A stretch of DNA of 33,181 bases from Candidatus Contendibacter sp. (GCA_029624675.1 JARSSP010000004.1:1-33181), one strand, 5' to 3'; counted from the first letter of the stretch, positions 1 to 7,325 are shown. The notes: generated from the letters alone by a model not told the origin. Made by a program: numbers and translations.

Positions 1-54
1 CGTTCGTCCGGTGGTGTGGGAGGGAGGAGCCGTGAGGCTTCTTCCTATCCCGAT
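1..54 (+). mobile_element. 3' end of a group II intron (partial domain V and domain VI)
   Basis: The first bases match the 3' end of the intron at 5297-6009 almost base for base: the end of domain V, then a domain VI hairpin with a GTGA loop (stem around 26-45), an unpaired A at 47 suited to be the branch point, and an end in AT at 53-54. The next bases are TAGC, the same 3' exon start as at the other two introns here (GT|TAGC or GT|TAGG). The body lies left of the window. It may encode the maturase the two ORF-less introns lack, but that cannot be seen. Confidence 0.8.
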
Positions 55-107
55 TAGCGACAGCGTAACCCACCTAACTTGGCGCTAGTGGAGACTGTGC
101 TTGTCTA

Positions 108-137
108 TTGTGGGTGATGCAAGAAACAATCTAAAAT
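108..137 (+). promoter_or_regulatory. Candidate promoter for the toxin-antitoxin cassette
   Basis: TTGTGG (108-113) and TAAAAT (132-137) are separated by 18 bases and lie about 38 bases before the antitoxin start. Toxin-antitoxin cassettes in integron arrays often carry their own promoter. The match to the sigma-70 consensus is moderate, so this is a suggestion only. Confidence 0.35.
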
Positions 138-174
138 TAAGCGAGTTACAACTAAACGGCATGAGGAATTTTAT

Positions 175-393
175 ATGACAAAACTTCTTGAAAAAGCTTT
201 TAATGAAATTTCTAAATTGACCGAACCACAGCAAGATTCTTTTGCGCGTTGGTTGCTAGACGAAATTGCATCCGAACAGCGTTGGGATAAAGCATTTAGC
301 GATTCCCAAGATTTATTAAGTCAACTAGCTCAAGAAGCATTAGCAGAACATAGGGCAGGTAAAACCAAGTTACTTGATCCTGACAATTTATGA
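175..393 (+). CDS. Antitoxin-like small acidic protein (type II toxin-antitoxin pair)
   Basis: A 72-residue acidic protein with no membrane segment, probably helical. It overlaps the next gene, a RelE/ParE-like toxin, by four bases (ATGA), the usual arrangement of an antitoxin translated ahead of its toxin. The C-terminal half (AQEALAEHRAGKT, then LDPDNL) resembles short proteins commonly found beside RelE/ParE-type toxins. By analogy it would bind and neutralise the toxin and repress the shared promoter. A GAGGAA ribosome binding site lies just upstream. Base composition is clearly more AT-rich than the chromosomal genes to the right, which fits a mobile cassette. No DNA-binding fold is recognisable from sequence alone. 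Confidence 0.7.
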   Translation: MTKLLEKAFNEISKLTEPQQDSFARWLLDEIASEQRWDKAFSDSQDLLSQLAQEALAEHRAGKTKLLDPDNL

Positions 394-659
394 TTTCTCA
401 TACTACCCAGAGTTTTCGTAAGGCTCTTGCAAAACTGCCTGATTCTGTAAGGTCGCAAGCGAGGATTGCCTATAGGCATTTTATAACTGACCCTTACTAT
501 CCTGGTTTACAGTTCAAACGGGTTCACGAAACCGACCCTATATATTCGGCCAGAATCAATATCGATTATCGTGCCGTAGGTATCATGAATAACAATGAAA
601 TTGTTTGGTTTTGGATAGGCCCACACGCTGAATATGAAAAACTGCTGAAACAGCTTTGA
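390..659 (+). CDS. RelE/ParE-family toxin
   Basis: An 89-residue protein with the layout of RelE/ParE/HigB-type toxins: an N-terminal helix (SFRKALAKLPDSVRSQA), the segment GLQFKRVHETDPIYSARINIDYRAVG with the basic and Tyr residues typical of the mRNA interferase or gyrase-poison fold, and a C-terminal WFWIGPHAEYEKLL strand-helix ending with the conserved HaeYeklL pattern. Proteins of this fold cleave ribosome-bound mRNA (RelE, HigB) or poison gyrase (ParE); which applies here is not decided. It overlaps the antitoxin gene by four bases and is followed directly by an attC-like site, so the pair forms one integron cassette. Such cassettes are thought to stabilise large arrays. Confidence 0.8.
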   Translation: MISHTTQSFRKALAKLPDSVRSQARIAYRHFITDPYYPGLQFKRVHETDPIYSARINIDYRAVGIMNNNEIVWFWIGPHAEYEKLLKQL

Positions 660-660
660 A

Positions 661-820
661 GCCTAACTAGGCATTGCGCCTAACCCCACTATGCAGGACA
701 GGTAAACGAAATCGTTGTCGCGGGCGCGAAGCGCCGCACAACCACACGAATCAAGCCGACTTCGGACGGAAAAGTCTGTGGTTTTACCGCCCTCGCGGCT
801 TATTCGCCACCCTGTTAGAT
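661..820 (+). other. Candidate attC site 1 (integron recombination site)
   Basis: It starts two bases after the toxin stop with GCCTAAC (661-667), repeated at 678-684, and ends with GTTAGAT (814-820), which fits GTTRRRY. Between them are GC-rich palindromic segments (for example around 718-735 and 755-765), but I could not draw one clean nested fold as for the other sites. It is 143 or 160 bases long depending on which GCCTAAC is used, at the upper end for attC sites. Position and core boxes support it; the folding is unproven. Confidence 0.5.
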
Positions 821-865
821 CACCATGAAAAACTTGTATGTAGTCCGATCAAGGAGTAAAAGCTC

Positions 866-1408
866 GTGCAGATACGAATTTTTGTTTTATTAGCATTTAC
901 TATCGCTGCTTGCATGGCAAATTTTTTTCTACTTGGAGATGAAACCCTTCTTGGATATTGCAATAATAGTGTCGGGCCCAATAATAATGTCGGGCCTTTT
1001 TGTCATCTATTTCAGGCATTTTACGGCCATTTTGCGAACGGCCAATATGTTGGCTTTTATTATGTTGCTTACGGCATCTTCTTAGGCGTATTTATTTTGT
1101 ATGCTTACCGGACGCTGCAAGGTCAATCTATCGAAAAAAGCAGAACAAGATCTGCTATAAGACTTCTTCCGATGATGCCATACTTGAATGTCGTTATAAG
1201 TCTTGTTGTCGCCTACGTAATTTGCCTACTCATAAAATTTGGCACATTTGACATTAGCGTCTTCGATTTAAAGCTCAGTCAGTATTCCAGCTCTGGTAGT
1301 ATTGGCTTTTTGCTTGGGTTCTTCATTGCTGTTGGTGTACAAAAATACTTGCCCATGATTTTGTCCGCAGGCAAGTCTAATCAAGAACCTAATAATCAGC
1401 CTCAATAG
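866..1408 (+). CDS. Cassette-borne membrane protein, unknown function
   Basis: A 180-residue protein starting with GTG behind a good AAGGAG ribosome binding site. It has four likely membrane helices: residues about 2-24, 50-75, 100-125 and 140-165. The first loop contains two Cys (GYCNNS and GPFCHLF) around an NNVGP repeat and probably lies outside the cytoplasm, where the pair could form a disulfide. The C-terminus is short and polar. I do not recognise a family. It lies between two attC-like sites and is AT-rich compared with the chromosome, so it is the single gene of its cassette. Unassigned membrane proteins are common cassette cargo. Confidence 0.75.
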   Translation: MQIRIFVLLAFTIAACMANFFLLGDETLLGYCNNSVGPNNNVGPFCHLFQAFYGHFANGQYVGFYYVAYGIFLGVFILYAYRTLQGQSIEKSRTRSAIRLLPMMPYLNVVISLVVAYVICLLIKFGTFDISVFDLKLSQYSSSGSIGFLLGFFIAVGVQKYLPMILSAGKSNQEPNNQPQ

Positions 1409-1484
1409 CAAGCGCGCGTGAGTGAATTCCGGGTTGAGTTCCGAGGATAGTTTATTAATTCGCTCCGCTGTGAAGAAGAAAATC

Positions 1485-1588
1485 GCCTAACGAACGCCCA
1501 AAGAGCGAGCACCATCAGCGCGCCATCAGGGTTCGAGCTGTTTTGTATGCTCCGTGGCTCGCGCGCCGCCTTGGGCCCCACGTTAAAC
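1485..1588 (+). other. attC site 2
   Basis: GCCTAAC (1485-1491) and GTTAAAC (1582-1588, fits GTTRRRY) bound a 104-base imperfect palindrome. Inner arms CGCCCAA and GAGCGAGC on the left pair with GCTCGCGC and TTGGGC on the right. It lies just after the membrane-protein gene in the orientation expected for the end of its cassette. Confidence 0.8.
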
Positions 1589-1621
1589 GATTGCCTATAG
1601 CTCTCTCCTTTCTGCCTATCC

Positions 1622-2386
1622 CTATCCACCGGAAGCAACCCGATTCACCGTCCGCCGCTCCAGCCGCCGCAAGCTCTTGAACGCGATGGCTCGAATCGCG
1701 CCATCCTCGCTCTTGTTGGCCAGGATGCCCTGCAACGCGGTTTGTGCCGCCTCGCCGCCCAGCCGCCCCAAGGCCGCTATCGCACTCAGTCGCGCCGCCG
1801 CTTCTCCATCGGTCGCGGTGGCGTGACGAACCAGCGCTGCCACCTCCCGTTGTTCCAGATAAACCGGCAACGCGGCTTGCCGCTGCTCGGCGCTGGCCAG
1901 CAAGCGACCGTCCGCTTTGGGCAGAACCGCCCGCAGAACCGGGCGCAAGGCCGTGCCATCGACGCTCTTGGATCGCTCCAAATGCTGGAGCACGGGTTCA
2001 CCACCGAGCCGGGCCAGAGCGGCGCTGGCCGCTGCGCGCACGCCGGAATCGACATCGCCCAGGGCTTGCAACAGGGCGTTGCTGTCCTTAGCGTCGCCGC
2101 ACTCGGCCAGACAGCGAATCGCCTCACACCGCACCGCGACAGGGTGCCGGGGATCGGCGAGCGCGGCCCGCGCCGCGTGGCCCAGATCCCCAAACAACCG
2201 CGCCCAGTGGTGGACGCCCGAGCAGGCTTCCATACCAATCGTGCAGGGTGGCAGCGCGGCGACCCGTTCGTGCAGTTTGTCGCGCGCGACCTTCGGCCGC
2301 ACCAGGGCCGGCTTGCCGTACTCGTCCACCCCGTGCACCGCGAACATGTTCTTGGCGAGATCGATCCCAACGTACAGAATAGCCAT
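1622..2386 (-). pseudogene. IS110-family transposase N-terminus fused in frame to HEAT repeats
   Basis: Residues 1-70 from the ATG at 2386 (GGAGG ribosome binding site) match the start of IS110-family DEDD transposases: MAILYVGIDLAKNMFAVHGV with the first catalytic Asp, then GMEACSGVHHWARLFGDLGH. The reading frame then continues without a stop into about 185 residues of HEAT-type repeats (for example AVRCEAIRCLAECGD, SGVRAAASAALARLGGEP, RLSAIAALGRLGGEAA). The rest of the transposase, including the C-terminal serine domain, is absent, so it cannot transpose by itself. The junction lies near 2170-2180. It most likely arose by deletion or insertion joining an IS110 5' part to the 3' part of a HEAT-repeat gene. 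Whether the chimera is expressed is unknown, though the start signals look intact. Confidence 0.75.
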
Positions 2387-2508
2387 GATTCCTCCTTCCG
2401 AGTCAGTTGATGAGATTCGCAACCCCATCTTGGCACTCGTTGCCGCCCGCCGCACAGCGACCGGCTCCGGACGGGGAAGTCCCTTTCATTCGTTAGAGAG
2501 TGGACCCA

Positions 2509-3459
2509 ATGAGCATCTCACTTTCGTCCAAGACCTTTCCGCCCTTGCCGACAGTCCATCAGGGCACTGGCCGGCACCGCGGTCGCGAGCATGCCGCCAA
2601 GCCGGAATCGGTTCTCGGCCCCTACACGCAGCCGTTCGAAATGCCGCACGAGACCTACGACATCCAGGTGCTATCGCTGGAAGCTGACCCGGCGGGGCCG
2701 GCGCCCAACTGGTTCGGCGTCAGCTACAGCTCCGCGATCAAGTCTTTCGACACCATCCACATCTTCGCTCACCCGCATCCGGGCAATGCCGGAATGAACG
2801 ACCCGCAGTATCCGACGCGGAGCGGTGAGTGGCCGAAGCTCTTCCGCTATGCGGAGATCTTCGGGCGGCAGATCTCGATGGCAGGTACCAACCACATCAC
2901 TGTGGTTCCATTCTTCACCAATACGACCTACGGAAGTCTAGGAGTTTTCGCCGAAGACTGGCTCGACATCCTTGAGCAGATCGTTGTCCTCGTCCGCAAC
3001 ACAGCGGCCAACGCCGGCCAGTCGACATCTCCAGCATCGGGAGCGCGCGAACCGCACACCGCAGTAACCGAGATCAACCGCCTGGTGTCATCGGGCGCGA
3101 CCCGGAAGAAGGGCGATAAAGCACCGCCGAAAGTCAGCTCCAACTACGTCAAGAACATCGTGCTCTCCGGCTTTAGCCGGGGGCGGGTCCTTGCTTCCAG
3201 CATTGCCAAGGGTGCCAGGGGGATGAGTGGCCTGATCCGGGAGTATTGGGACTTCGACGGTGTAGGCGGCTCGATGCCCCCGGCGCCTCGCGTAATCACG
3301 TTCGATCAGATGAAGACCACCACGCAGACCACGACCACAGTCCATGCGCCGCCCGAGCGCTTCGTCAACTATCACAAACGAGTCGTCGTCAACGCTCACG
3401 GCGACATCCCGGCACGGATGGCCTGGCATGCCGCGAAGACAAGCAACGTGGGCAAGTAG
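2509..3459 (+). CDS. Alpha/beta-hydrolase-like protein with GFSRG nucleophile motif
   Basis: A 316-residue soluble protein without a signal peptide. The clearest signal is NIVLSGFSRGRVLASSIAKG (residues about 223-242), a nucleophile elbow GxSxG preceded by a hydrophobic strand, as in lipases and other alpha/beta hydrolases. An early strand with IHIFAHPHPGNAG may form the oxyanion-hole region, and a C-terminal VVVNAHGDIPARMAWH segment could supply the catalytic His. Residues about 160-215 are low in conserved features. The start is placed at ATG 2509, preceded by AGAGAG; an in-frame GTG at 2500 is possible. It lies in the cassette that ends at attC site 3. Substrate unknown. Confidence 0.65.
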   Translation: MSISLSSKTFPPLPTVHQGTGRHRGREHAAKPESVLGPYTQPFEMPHETYDIQVLSLEADPAGPAPNWFGVSYSSAIKSFDTIHIFAHPHPGNAGMNDPQYPTRSGEWPKLFRYAEIFGRQISMAGTNHITVVPFFTNTTYGSLGVFAEDWLDILEQIVVLVRNTAANAGQSTSPASGAREPHTAVTEINRLVSSGATRKKGDKAPPKVSSNYVKNIVLSGFSRGRVLASSIAKGARGMSGLIREYWDFDGVGGSMPPAPRVITFDQMKTTTQTTTTVHAPPERFVNYHKRVVVNAHGDIPARMAWHAAKTSNVGK

Positions 3460-3518
3460 TAGTCGGCGAGGATATGCCCGACGCGACCGGTCTGTGCGGA
3501 TAGGAAATTCAGCCAGCG

Positions 3519-3550
3519 TAGCCCGGATGCAGCGAAGCGGAATCCGGGGC
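3519..3550. repeat. REP-like hairpin
   Basis: GCCCGGAT (3521-3528) and ATCCGGGGC (3542-3550) form a short hairpin around AGCGAAGCGG. This GTAGCCCGGATG...AATCCGGG unit is of a type dispersed in many proteobacterial genomes. It lies between the hydrolase gene and attC site 3. Confidence 0.6.
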
Positions 3551-3564
3551 CATTGAAGATCAAA

Positions 3565-3656
3565 GCCTAACTGTCCGTTCCAGCGCACGCGCCATTCGTG
3601 GCCTGTGCCTCTAATCTTGCTCCTCCCCGGCGCGGCGCTGAACGGTTCCGTTAGCC
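3565..3656 (+). other. attC site 3
   Basis: GCCTAAC (3565-3571) and GTTAGCC (3650-3656) bound a 92-base imperfect palindrome. Left arm blocks CCGTT, CAGCGC and GCGCC pair in nested order with GGCGC, GCGCTG and AACGG on the right, giving a good folded single-strand attC. The right box deviates at one position from GTTRRRY. It closes the cassette holding the hydrolase and precedes the nuclease-like gene. Confidence 0.82.
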
Positions 3657-3688
3657 GTCGCAATCCCCACTCTCCACCGGAATGGCAT

Positions 3689-4552
3689 ATGGAAAAGTAC
3701 ATGAAATCGCAAGTGATCTCTCTCAAGGATCATCCCGAACTTACGGAAAAGTGGGTTCAGGCCAGGATTGCCGAAGATCCATTGATCATCGGCCTCGGTG
3801 AGCTAACGCTGAAGGATTCCGAACGTCCCCAGCCAAGCGGTGGCAGACTTGATCTGCTCTTACATGATCCAGACAGCAACACGCGATATGAAGTCGAATT
3901 GCAACTTGGAAAGTCAGATGAATCCCACATCATCCGCACTATTGAGTACTGGGACTACCAGCGCAAGAAGTTCCCGCAGTACAAACACTGTGCCGTGCTA
4001 ATTGCAGAGGACATCACTAGCCGATTCTTGAATGTCGTCTCGCTCTTCAACCGCAATATCCCTTTTATCGCAATCCAAATGAAAGCCATCAAAATCGAAG
4101 GCGTCGTAACGCTCTTTTTCACTACGGTGCTTGATGTCTTGTCGCTTGGAACTGAGGAGGAAGACGAAGCCGAGGTTGTCGACAGAAAGTATTGGGAGAA
4201 CAAAGGCTCGAAGGACTCGCTCAAGTTGGCTGACGCCATACTCGCAATCGTCGACGAAGTGGCGCCCGGCTTTGCCCTGAAATACAACAAGCACTACATC
4301 GGCCTTTCGACTCAAGGCATATCAAAGAACTTCATCAGCATGACGCCGCGGAAGAAGGCGATTCTCCTAGCCGCTAAGTTGCCAAAAGCCGAAGAAACGC
4401 AGGCACTTCTGGAGCAAACCGATATGGATATCATGTCCTATGACAAGCAGTGGAACCAGTATCGCGTTCGCTTGACTGAAAAGGATATTCAACAGAGTAA
4501 AAGCACGCTACTCCAGCTAATTCAGAAAGCCTATACCGCGTATGTGGCGTGA
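3689..4552 (+). CDS. PD-(D/E)XK nuclease-like protein
   Basis: A 287-residue protein counted from the ATG at 3689. Residues before it would be coded within attC site 3, so the longer reading frame is unlikely. The N-terminal third has the layout of a restriction-endonuclease-like fold: a strand with Asp (GGRLDLLLHD, D55), then YEVELQLGKSD (E68, E70, Q72), followed by the helix ESHIIRTIEYWDYQRKKFP. The catalytic Lys of PD-(D/E)XK is replaced by Gln or displaced (E70-x-Q72), a variation known in this superfamily. The rest includes LIAEDITSRFLNVVSLFN and a charged C-terminal half without a recognised domain. It follows attC site 3 and precedes the split attC 4, so it is a cassette gene, possibly defensive or DNA-processing. 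Activity is inferred only. Confidence 0.65.
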   Translation: MEKYMKSQVISLKDHPELTEKWVQARIAEDPLIIGLGELTLKDSERPQPSGGRLDLLLHDPDSNTRYEVELQLGKSDESHIIRTIEYWDYQRKKFPQYKHCAVLIAEDITSRFLNVVSLFNRNIPFIAIQMKAIKIEGVVTLFFTTVLDVLSLGTEEEDEAEVVDRKYWENKGSKDSLKLADAILAIVDEVAPGFALKYNKHYIGLSTQGISKNFISMTPRKKAILLAAKLPKAEETQALLEQTDMDIMSYDKQWNQYRVRLTEKDIQQSKSTLLQLIQKAYTAYVA

Positions 4553-4566
4553 ATACGCGACGGCTA

Positions 4567-5247
4567 ATCGGGTCGCCGGGGGCTTTTCTCCCCCGGCTCC
4601 CACAGCACCCCGCATGCGGGTCCGCACGGGGCGCTTCCTCCGGATGGGAAAGGGTCACCTTAAGATGACGACCGCCAACGCTGGCTACGGGACAAGCCGC
4701 CAAGACCGTTTCACCCGGTCGGGTGCGGTACGGCCGTTGAGGTCCGCCTGGCTCGCTCGTTGCCGAAGGTTCGGGCCTTCACCCTGTCCCGCCCATTACG
4801 GCGGGCGTTAGGCTACTACGCCGTCTGCTGACTTCTGTCCCATCACGCCGGAAGTTTCCGCCCGGCGCGCTGTCCGAGTCACGGTAGGGTTCGATGGTGA
4901 TTCCAGCCCTTTCGAGCTGGCCCTCAGTTCGACTCCCATAGGAAGACGGGCCGCTAGTGAGACAGATCTCCCCGGATAAGGACATGAACTTTCCGTGCAC
5001 AACCGCCGCATTGACCCTATCCCCCGCACCTGGCGGGCTTCGTCATCGGGTGCTGACTCGCCCGGGGACTGAGCCTTCCATGCGGTTTCTGTCCGTCGGC
5101 TCGCACCTTTGCGCTCGGGCTTCCTCCAGACAGCCCCTCGCGAGACTGCCCTTGCCGTCGGCTAGTAGTTTCATCTGCCCTCTTGGGCATACAGGTACTC
5201 CTACAGGGGACTTTCACCCCATAAGTTCACGCCCGTGCCGGGCGTAC
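4567..5247 (-). mobile_element. ORF-less group II intron (probably class C, attC-targeting)
   Basis: Read on the - strand it starts GTACGCCCGGCACGGGCG at 5247. Upstream is a GTTGT 5' exon, resembling the TTGTT target reported for attC-specific class C introns. Internal landmarks include the GGGGTGAAAGTCCCC stem-loop, GGAGGAAGCCCGAG, and a GTCAGCAGACGGCGTAGTAG block (4813-4832). A 35-nt domain V lies at 4603-4637. Domain VI (4567-4602) has a GGGGGAGAAAAGCCCCC hairpin, a candidate branch A at 4573 and an end in AT. The length is 681 nt. There is no room for a reverse transcriptase/maturase and no fragment of one is visible between the conserved block and domain V. Splicing or movement would need a maturase from elsewhere. 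Confidence 0.85.
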
Positions 5248-5296
5248 ACAACCGCATGCAGCGGACGGTGCTACGCGCCGCCGCTGAGCTTTGCGT

Positions 5297-6009
5297 GTGT
5301 GCCGGGCATGGCACGTTACTTCATAGGTGAAAGTCCTATGGCCAGGTTTACGCAGAGCCGAAGGCAAGGAGAAGGGCAAGGGCGTCGTCGCGAGGCGGGG
5401 TCTGGAGGAAGCCCAATCCGAAACGGCGGGGCGATGAACAAAAACCGGATAGGAGGCGTGATGCATCCGGGACGAGTGGGCACGTGACCACGAAGTCCTC
5501 CCTCTGCGACTGGGGTGCATTTTGTAAATCCGGCGTCTATGCGGAGAAGATAACGGGTCTTACCCCGGGAGATCTCCCCGATGCTTCAGCGGATCGAAGC
5601 TGGGCGTTGGGTAACCGGCGCTGAATACCGTGGAGAAGTCAGCAGAGGGCATAGTAGGAGGAAGGCAGGTAAAGCGAGTGAGGCACTCCAGGCCGAAAGG
5701 CGGAGCAACCGATAGGCCGAGCCGCAACGCCGGAGCCCGAAGGCCCGAACGGTTCCCCGCGAGGGGATTGAAAGAGAGGAGAAGTCGCTGGCTCAGGAAC
5801 GACGGCAGGGCATCCGGCGAGCCCACGGGACGTAAGGTTCCTTGGCTGGGATGAAGCCGACGTTGGCACGGCGAGAAAAGACGCTCCGGTTGGCGTGCGA
5901 CGGTTTGCAGGGTTGCAGGTTGACTCAATCTGCCGAACCGCCGTGTACGTGACCCGTACGCACGGTGGTGTGGGAGGGGGGAGCCGTGAGGCTTCTCCCT
6001 ATCCCAAAT
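5297..6009 (+). mobile_element. ORF-less group II intron, second copy, opposite strand
   Basis: It starts GTGTGCCGGGCATGGC at 5297 after the 5' exon CTTTGCGT. It has the same series of landmarks as the - strand intron: ATAGGTGAAAGTCCTAT, GGAGGAAGCCC, GTCAGCAGAGGGCATAGTAG (5638-5657), a 35-nt domain V at 5935-5969, domain VI with a GTGA loop, branch A at 6001, and end AAAT at 6009. The two introns are clearly related but strongly diverged, so they were acquired separately rather than by inversion of a recent duplicate. The length is 713 nt and there is no intron-encoded protein. The last 45 nt are almost identical to the intron end at 1-54, which may be its maturase-bearing relative. Confidence 0.87.
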
Positions 6010-6054
6010 TAGGCCGTATCGAATTTATTCACACCCGTAAGGAAATTTTCCATA

Positions 6055-6801
6055 GTGGATATCCCACGGATCTTCAACATCACCGAAAGTGCTCACCGCA
6101 TCCACAACCCGATCACACCCGAAAAGCTCGCCACTCTCGGCGCGGCGCTGCGTCTGGAATCGGGGGCCCGAGTGCTTGACCTCGGCAGCGGTTCGGGGGA
6201 GATGCTGTGCACTTGGGCACGCGATCACGACGTCGTCGGCATCGGCATCGACATGAGCCCGTTGTTCACCGAGCAAGCGAAACGCCGTGCCGAAGAACTC
6301 GGCGTCGCCCATCAAGTCCAGTTCATCCATGGCGATGCCGCCGGCTATGTCTCCGACGAGAAGGCCGATGTGGCCGCCTGTGTCGGCGCCACCTGGATCG
6401 GCGGGGGAGTCGTCGGCACCATCGAGCTTTTGGCGCGGAGCCTGCGCACCGGAGGGATCATCCTCATCGGCGAGCCCTACTGGCGGCAGTTACCGCCGAC
6501 GGAAGAGGTTGCCCAGGGGTGTCTTGCCCACTCGATCTCCGACTTTCTCATGCTTCCAGACCTGCTCGCGTCTTTCGGCCACCTTGGCTACGACATCGTC
6601 GAAATGGTTCTGGCCGATCAAGACGGCTGGGACCGATACGAGGCGGCCAAATGGCTCACCATGCGCCGATGGCTTGAAGCCAATCCCGACGACGAATTCG
6701 CGCCAGAGGTTCGAGCCCAACTGACCTCGGAACCCGAGCGCTACGCCGCTTACACGCGTGAATACCTGGGCTGGGGGGTGTTCGCGCTGATGCCGCGGTG
6801 A
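6055..6801 (+). CDS. SAM-dependent class I methyltransferase
   Basis: A 248-residue soluble protein beginning with GTG, with AAGGA 12 bases upstream. Motif I is ARVLDLGSGSGEM (residues 38-50), followed by the acidic GIGIDMSPLF strand that binds the ribose of S-adenosylmethionine, then FIHGDAAGY (motif II) and GGIILIGEPYWRQ (motif III region). This is the UbiE/small-molecule methyltransferase layout. The substrate is not evident, and the Cys set of arsenite methyltransferases is missing. The gene starts 45 bases after the right box of attC 4, so it is probably the next cassette, but I find no convincing attC after it. It could therefore be the last, truncated cassette or the first chromosomal gene. 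Confidence 0.8.
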   Translation: MDIPRIFNITESAHRIHNPITPEKLATLGAALRLESGARVLDLGSGSGEMLCTWARDHDVVGIGIDMSPLFTEQAKRRAEELGVAHQVQFIHGDAAGYVSDEKADVAACVGATWIGGGVVGTIELLARSLRTGGIILIGEPYWRQLPPTEEVAQGCLAHSISDFLMLPDLLASFGHLGYDIVEMVLADQDGWDRYEAAKWLTMRRWLEANPDDEFAPEVRAQLTSEPERYAAYTREYLGWGVFALMPR

Positions 6802-7325
6802 TGCGTTGGCGCATTCGGCGGATCGTCAACGGCTGTGCCGCGCAACAGTTGGTGGCTCGCCGAGATGTGATTGCGCCTGAATTCATTTTTTATTGGTCTA
6901 GTTATCGCGGCCGATTTCCACGTCAAGAAGTGCATCGCGGGCATCATTCCCCACCAAAACTTGCCTGATAGCCTGAACCTCAGCGTCGACGACACCCGCA
7001 AACCATGCCTGAACGTGATCGACTGGCTGGTCGAACCGCACCAGGTGAACGACCGGGCCGCCGGGCTCGATCATCTCGGCAAGGGCATCATCCGGACCCT
7101 CCTATTCATCGCCTCCCCTTAGCTTAAACCCCCGTCCGATTTTTTGGGGTCCACCATACCCCACGGATTTGCAATAGTTCGAGACGAACACAACGAAGTT
7201 CCTACACTTCCCTTTTATCTCGACTACGCTTTTTCATGACTTGCCTCCTGATTACAGCAATAACTCGAACCGTCAAATAGCCGAGTCCGGCTCTTGGATA
7301 CTGGGAAATCGGCTGGAGGAGAACG
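6802..7325. other. Intergenic stretch, probable array boundary
   Basis: About 520 bases without a convincing gene. One 83-codon frame at 6871-7122 on the + strand (starts MRLNSFFIGLVIAADFHVKK) has no clear ribosome binding site and no family I recognise; it may be a gene remnant. No attC core pair, terminal repeat or tRNA-like sequence is seen. A GGAGGA ribosome binding site for the acyl-CoA synthetase lies at the very end. No clear promoter stands out. Confidence 0.4.

Larger units (their letters stand above)
4562..6014 (+). other. attC site 4, split by two group II introns
   Basis: Three pieces, 4562-4566, 5248-5296 and 6010-6014, join to a 59-base site. It begins GGCTAAC, ends GCGTTAGGC, and has inner arms GCATGCAGCGG and CCGCTGAGCTTTGC that pair with small bulges. 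Length and layout resemble the 60-bp attC of aadA cassettes (CTAACAA near the left end, GCGTTAG at the right end). Both intron insertions fall at the same symmetric point, GT|TAG: the right box on the + strand and the left box on the - strand. The coordinates given span the introns. Confidence 0.8.

Noticed and set aside
674..859. Open frame of 61 codons between the toxin and membrane-protein genes
   Set aside because: It lies within the attC-like site 661-820, has no ribosome binding site and no family resemblance.
1622..2455. Intact IS110-family insertion sequence
   Set aside because: Only about the first 70 transposase residues are present; the second domain and the right end are missing.
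2480..2500. CGTTAGAG before the hydrolase gene as a further attC right box
   Set aside because: The last base does not fit GTTRRRY and no RYYYAAC partner with pairing arms is found within 150 bases upstream.
4700..5530. Several open frames of 60-180 codons in both strands between 4431 and 5928
   Set aside because: They lie in structured group II intron RNA on one strand or the other; none resembles a reverse transcriptase, maturase or any family.
6802..6900. Palindromic sequence after the methyltransferase as an attC
   Set aside because: It has short GC-rich arms but no RYYYAAC/GTTRRRY pair at its ends.
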